NCBI GenBank assembly: GCA_937862735.1
Contig: CALMDH010000330.1
Location: 62,001-126,000 of the forward strand
Direction: 5' to 3'
From: M0108 sp937862735
Lineage (GTDB): Bacteria; Pseudomonadota; Gammaproteobacteria; Chromatiales; Chromatiaceae
Length of the DNA: 64,000 bases
The first letter of the stretch is position 1; each line of letters opens with the position of its first letter. Under the pieces are notes generated by a model. That model did not search any database, was not told the origin of the DNA, and was given only the letters and a program-made list of their open reading frames with translations. A program made the translations under genes and the position numbers. Of this stretch, positions 62,040-64,000 are shown in pieces.

Positions 62040-64000
62040 TAAATCGAATCACCATCCCCGCCACCGCGCCGCGCCATCCGCAAACCGGATTCCCGTCGAT
62101 GCCCGCCACCGTGGAAAAGCCTTGGCAGAGGCCCAAGCCCGGACCCACCACATCGCCATCGGCATCCGCCCCATCCGCGCCATCAGCATCCGCGCCGACT
62201 GCGCCGCCTGTGCCATACCAGCGGCACATCGTTGACGCGCACGAGATACCCGCAGCACTGCGAGAGCTGAACTGTTGGGTGGCGTGGCGACTGAAGCCAA
62301 AAGGCATTGGCAAGAAGCCGGGAAAGGAACCCATCAGCCCCATTACCGGCGGCATGACCGGCTGGACCGACCCGGCGAATCAGGCCACCTTCGAGCAAGC
62401 CCGCGACTATGCCGAGGCGCATCACCTGCATGGCCTGGGTATCGTCCTGATGCCTGATGACGGCCTGATTGGTGGCGACCTTGACCATTGCCGTGACATA
62501 GCCACCGGCGAACTGAGCGAGGCCGCTAAGGCCATTCTGAGCGAAGCCGACACTTACACCGAAGTGTCACCGGGATTGTCGGGCATACGGTTCTTCGCCT
62601 TCGGCACCTTCGGTGGCCATACCGGCCGTAGCAGTGAACATGACGTCGAATTCTACGAGCAAGGCCGCTGGCTGACGATCACCGGCGACCACATTGAAGA
62701 CACGCCCTTTAGTGTCGAGCGCCGCGACCTGAGCGAGTTGGGTAGACGGTACTTCCCACAGACGGCCAAGGCGAAGGCCGAGGAAACATCCATCCCGCCA
62801 GGATTCAAGCCGGTGGACTTGGACTCGATACCCGTCAAGGATTTCACCCGGCACGTCATCACCACCGGCGAGTGTCAGCACTATGACGGCGACCGCAGCA
62901 AGGCGCTCTTCGGTGTGGCAAAGGATTTGGCCAGGCTGGGACTGGACGACGCCACCATCGCCTGCATCCTCTGCGACCCGGCCAATGGGATCAGCGCCAA
63001 GGCGCTTGAGGAGCGATTCGGCAATGTCGAGTCAGCGATGGAGTGGACCATGATCTACACCGTCGCCAAGGCCCGCGAGGAAGTGGCGGCTGAACCTGCC
63101 TTGACCGAGGCGTTCTTGCAGGGTTTGAAGGCTGGCCCGCCAGCATCCGCCGCGACGGTTGACCCAACGGAGGGACAAGCCGAACAGGGCAAGCCCGCTT
63201 GGTTTGCGCATGTCAGCGAACTCATGGAGCAACCGGCACCCCTGGAGTATCTCATCCGCGATTTCCTGTTGCCTGACAGCCTGGTGTTGCTGTTTGGCGA
63301 TCCGGAGAGCGGCAAGTCGCTCCTGGCCCTGGAGTGGGCGGCGAGCGTTGCGACGGGACGGGACTGGCTGGGCCGCAGCGTGAAGCAAGGCCCGGCCGTC
63401 ATCATCGCTGGGGAGGGCCACCACGGGCTGCGCCGCCGCCTGAAGGCGTGGAGCATCGAGCACGATTGCGAGGAGGAGCTTCGCGCCGCGCCCATCTACG
63501 TTTCCCGCACCGGCACGCGCCTCATCGACAAAGCGGCTTTGCAAACCGTGGTGGCGGAACTGGACGCGATTGCCCAACAAGCCGGGAAGCCTGCCGTGAT
63601 TATCGTGGACACATTGCACCGCAACCTGGGCGGCGAGGAAAACAGCGAGACGGACATCGGCAACTTCATCCGCGCCGCCGACGCTCTCCGTGAGCGGTAT
63701 GGCTGCACCGTCCTGACCGTCCACCATAGCGGGCACGGTGACAAAACACGATCCCGCGGTTCTTCTTCGTTGCGTGGCGGCGTGGACATCGAGTTCTGCC
63801 TGACCAAGGACGCCTCCGGGTTGCGCACCCTTGCATCGACCAAGACCAAGGACATGGGGCCGACGGTCCCCATTGGTTTCGAGGTAAAGCAGGTCGAGTT
63901 GCCGTGGCTGGACAGCGACGGCGTGGCCGAGGTGTCGATTGTGCTTGAGGCTCGCGAAGTCACCGCCAGTCCCCGGCGAAAGACATCGGCACCTGGCGTG
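62036..64000 (+). CDS. Primase-polymerase/helicase of element 2 (3' end outside the window)
   Basis: The open frame from the ATG at 62036 has 655 codons with no stop before the window ends. Residues 1-60 are a low-complexity Ser/Ala/Pro leader. The primase-like part has ELNCWVAWRLKPKG and the Asp148-x-Asp150 pair in GGDLDHC, as in NrS-1-type primase-polymerases. A RepA-like ATPase domain follows, with Walker A GDPESGKS (Lys427) and Walker B VIIVDTLH (Asp525). It probably primes and unwinds element DNA. The start overlaps the 49-residue gene by four bases. Confidence 0.78.
   Translation, partial: MINRITIPATAPRHPQTGFPSMPATVEKPWQRPKPGPTTSPSASAPSAPSASAPTAPPVPYQRHIVDAHEIPAALRELNCWVAWRLKPKGIGKKPGKEPISPITGGMTGWTDPANQATFEQARDYAEAHHLHGLGIVLMPDDGLIGGDLDHCRDIATGELSEAAKAILSEADTYTEVSPGLSGIRFFAFGTFGGHTGRSSEHDVEFYEQGRWLTITGDHIEDTPFSVERRDLSELGRRYFPQTAKAKAEETSIPPGFKPVDLDSIPVKDFTRHVITTGECQHYDGDRSKALFGVAKDLARLGLDDATIACILCDPANGISAKALEERFGNVESAMEWTMIYTVAKAREEVAAEPALTEAFLQGLKAGPPASAATVDPTEGQAEQGKPAWFAHVSELMEQPAPLEYLIRDFLLPDSLVLLFGDPESGKSLLALEWAASVATGRDWLGRSVKQGPAVIIAGEGHHGLRRRLKAWSIEHDCEEELRAAPIYVSRTGTRLIDKAALQTVVAELDAIAQQAGKPAVIIVDTLHRNLGGEENSETDIGNFIRAADALRERYGCTVLTVHHSGHGDKTRSRGSSSLRGGVDIEFCLTKDASGLRTLASTKTKDMGPTVPIGFEVKQVELPWLDSDGVAEVSIVLEAREVTASPRRKTSAPGV

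Larger units (their letters stand above)
59060..64000. mobile_element. Element 2: integrative element in tRNA-Val, running off the window
   Basis: It starts at the tRNA-Val fragment and contains an integrase, an unknown protein, a palindrome/iteron control region, AlpA-like and 49-residue proteins and a primase-polymerase/helicase cut by the window. Order and spacing parallel element 1, but it has no topoisomerase in view. Its type (satellite, plasmid-like element or prophage) cannot be settled. Confidence 0.7.

Overview
The window is GC-rich bacterial DNA with gammaproteobacterial gene neighbourhoods: gmk-rpoZ-spoT, tatABC, and recA-recX-alaS-lysC-csrA-tRNA-Ser. A Gly/Tyr-rich secreted protein that looks like a sulfur globule protein (41283-41624) points to a purple sulfur bacterium of the Chromatiaceae. 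That placement is an inference from gene content, because no 16S gene is present.

Layout. 1-4.9 kb: end of a secreted protein, an AI-2E family permease, a host-attachment-type protein and a LonB-like protease. 4.9-5.7 kb: a GNAT/DUF1778 toxin-antitoxin pair with a readable promoter and operator. 5.9-15.4 kb: relA, a DUF1015 protein, an amino-acid binding protein, a DUF2782 protein, an MbcA/ParS-like protein and the spoT-rpoZ-gmk cluster. 15.8-22.9 kb: a secreted Hsp20-like protein, an NTF2-like protein, mtaB, a kinase, tatABC (TatC has a long C-terminal extension) and a LysR regulator.

23.15-32.31 kb is a 9.2-kb integrated element. It is bounded by 15-bp direct repeats, and the right copy is the 3' end of an intact tRNA-Ser(GCT). 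It carries a tyrosine integrase, AlpA, a single-chain type IIB topoisomerase resembling Topo VIII, a primase-helicase, a Nu1-like small terminase subunit and small unknown genes. There are candidate integrase arm sites at both ends and a composite iteron palindrome after the primase gene. With a small terminase but no structural genes it looks like a phage satellite (PICI-like), and a Topo VIII-type enzyme would be unusual in one.

32.3-41.6 kb returns to core genome: tRNA-Ser, csrA, lysC, alaS, recX, recA, thpR, pncC, a cupin and the sulfur globule protein. 41.8-46.9 kb: an RbbA-like fused ABC transporter with its HlyD partner and an unknown protein. 47.1-57.7 kb: a ThrE-type exporter, an LplT-Aas fusion, a MacAB-type efflux set and a CoA transferase with a C-terminal extension. 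58.3 kb: a small HD-domain alarmone-hydrolase-like gene that reads into a tRNA-Val 3' fragment at 59060-59105.

That tRNA fragment is the left attachment site of a second element, which runs off the right end. It carries an integrase, an unknown protein, AlpA-like and 49-residue proteins, and a primase-polymerase/helicase open at base 64000.

Two families of intergenic repeats recur: a MITE-like element with GTAACCGTTCAG termini (four copies) and a 63-64 bp tandem unit found at two loci. The window has three genes for (p)ppGpp metabolism (relA, spoT, small HD hydrolase) and two tRNA-targeted elements that share an integrase-AlpA-primase layout.
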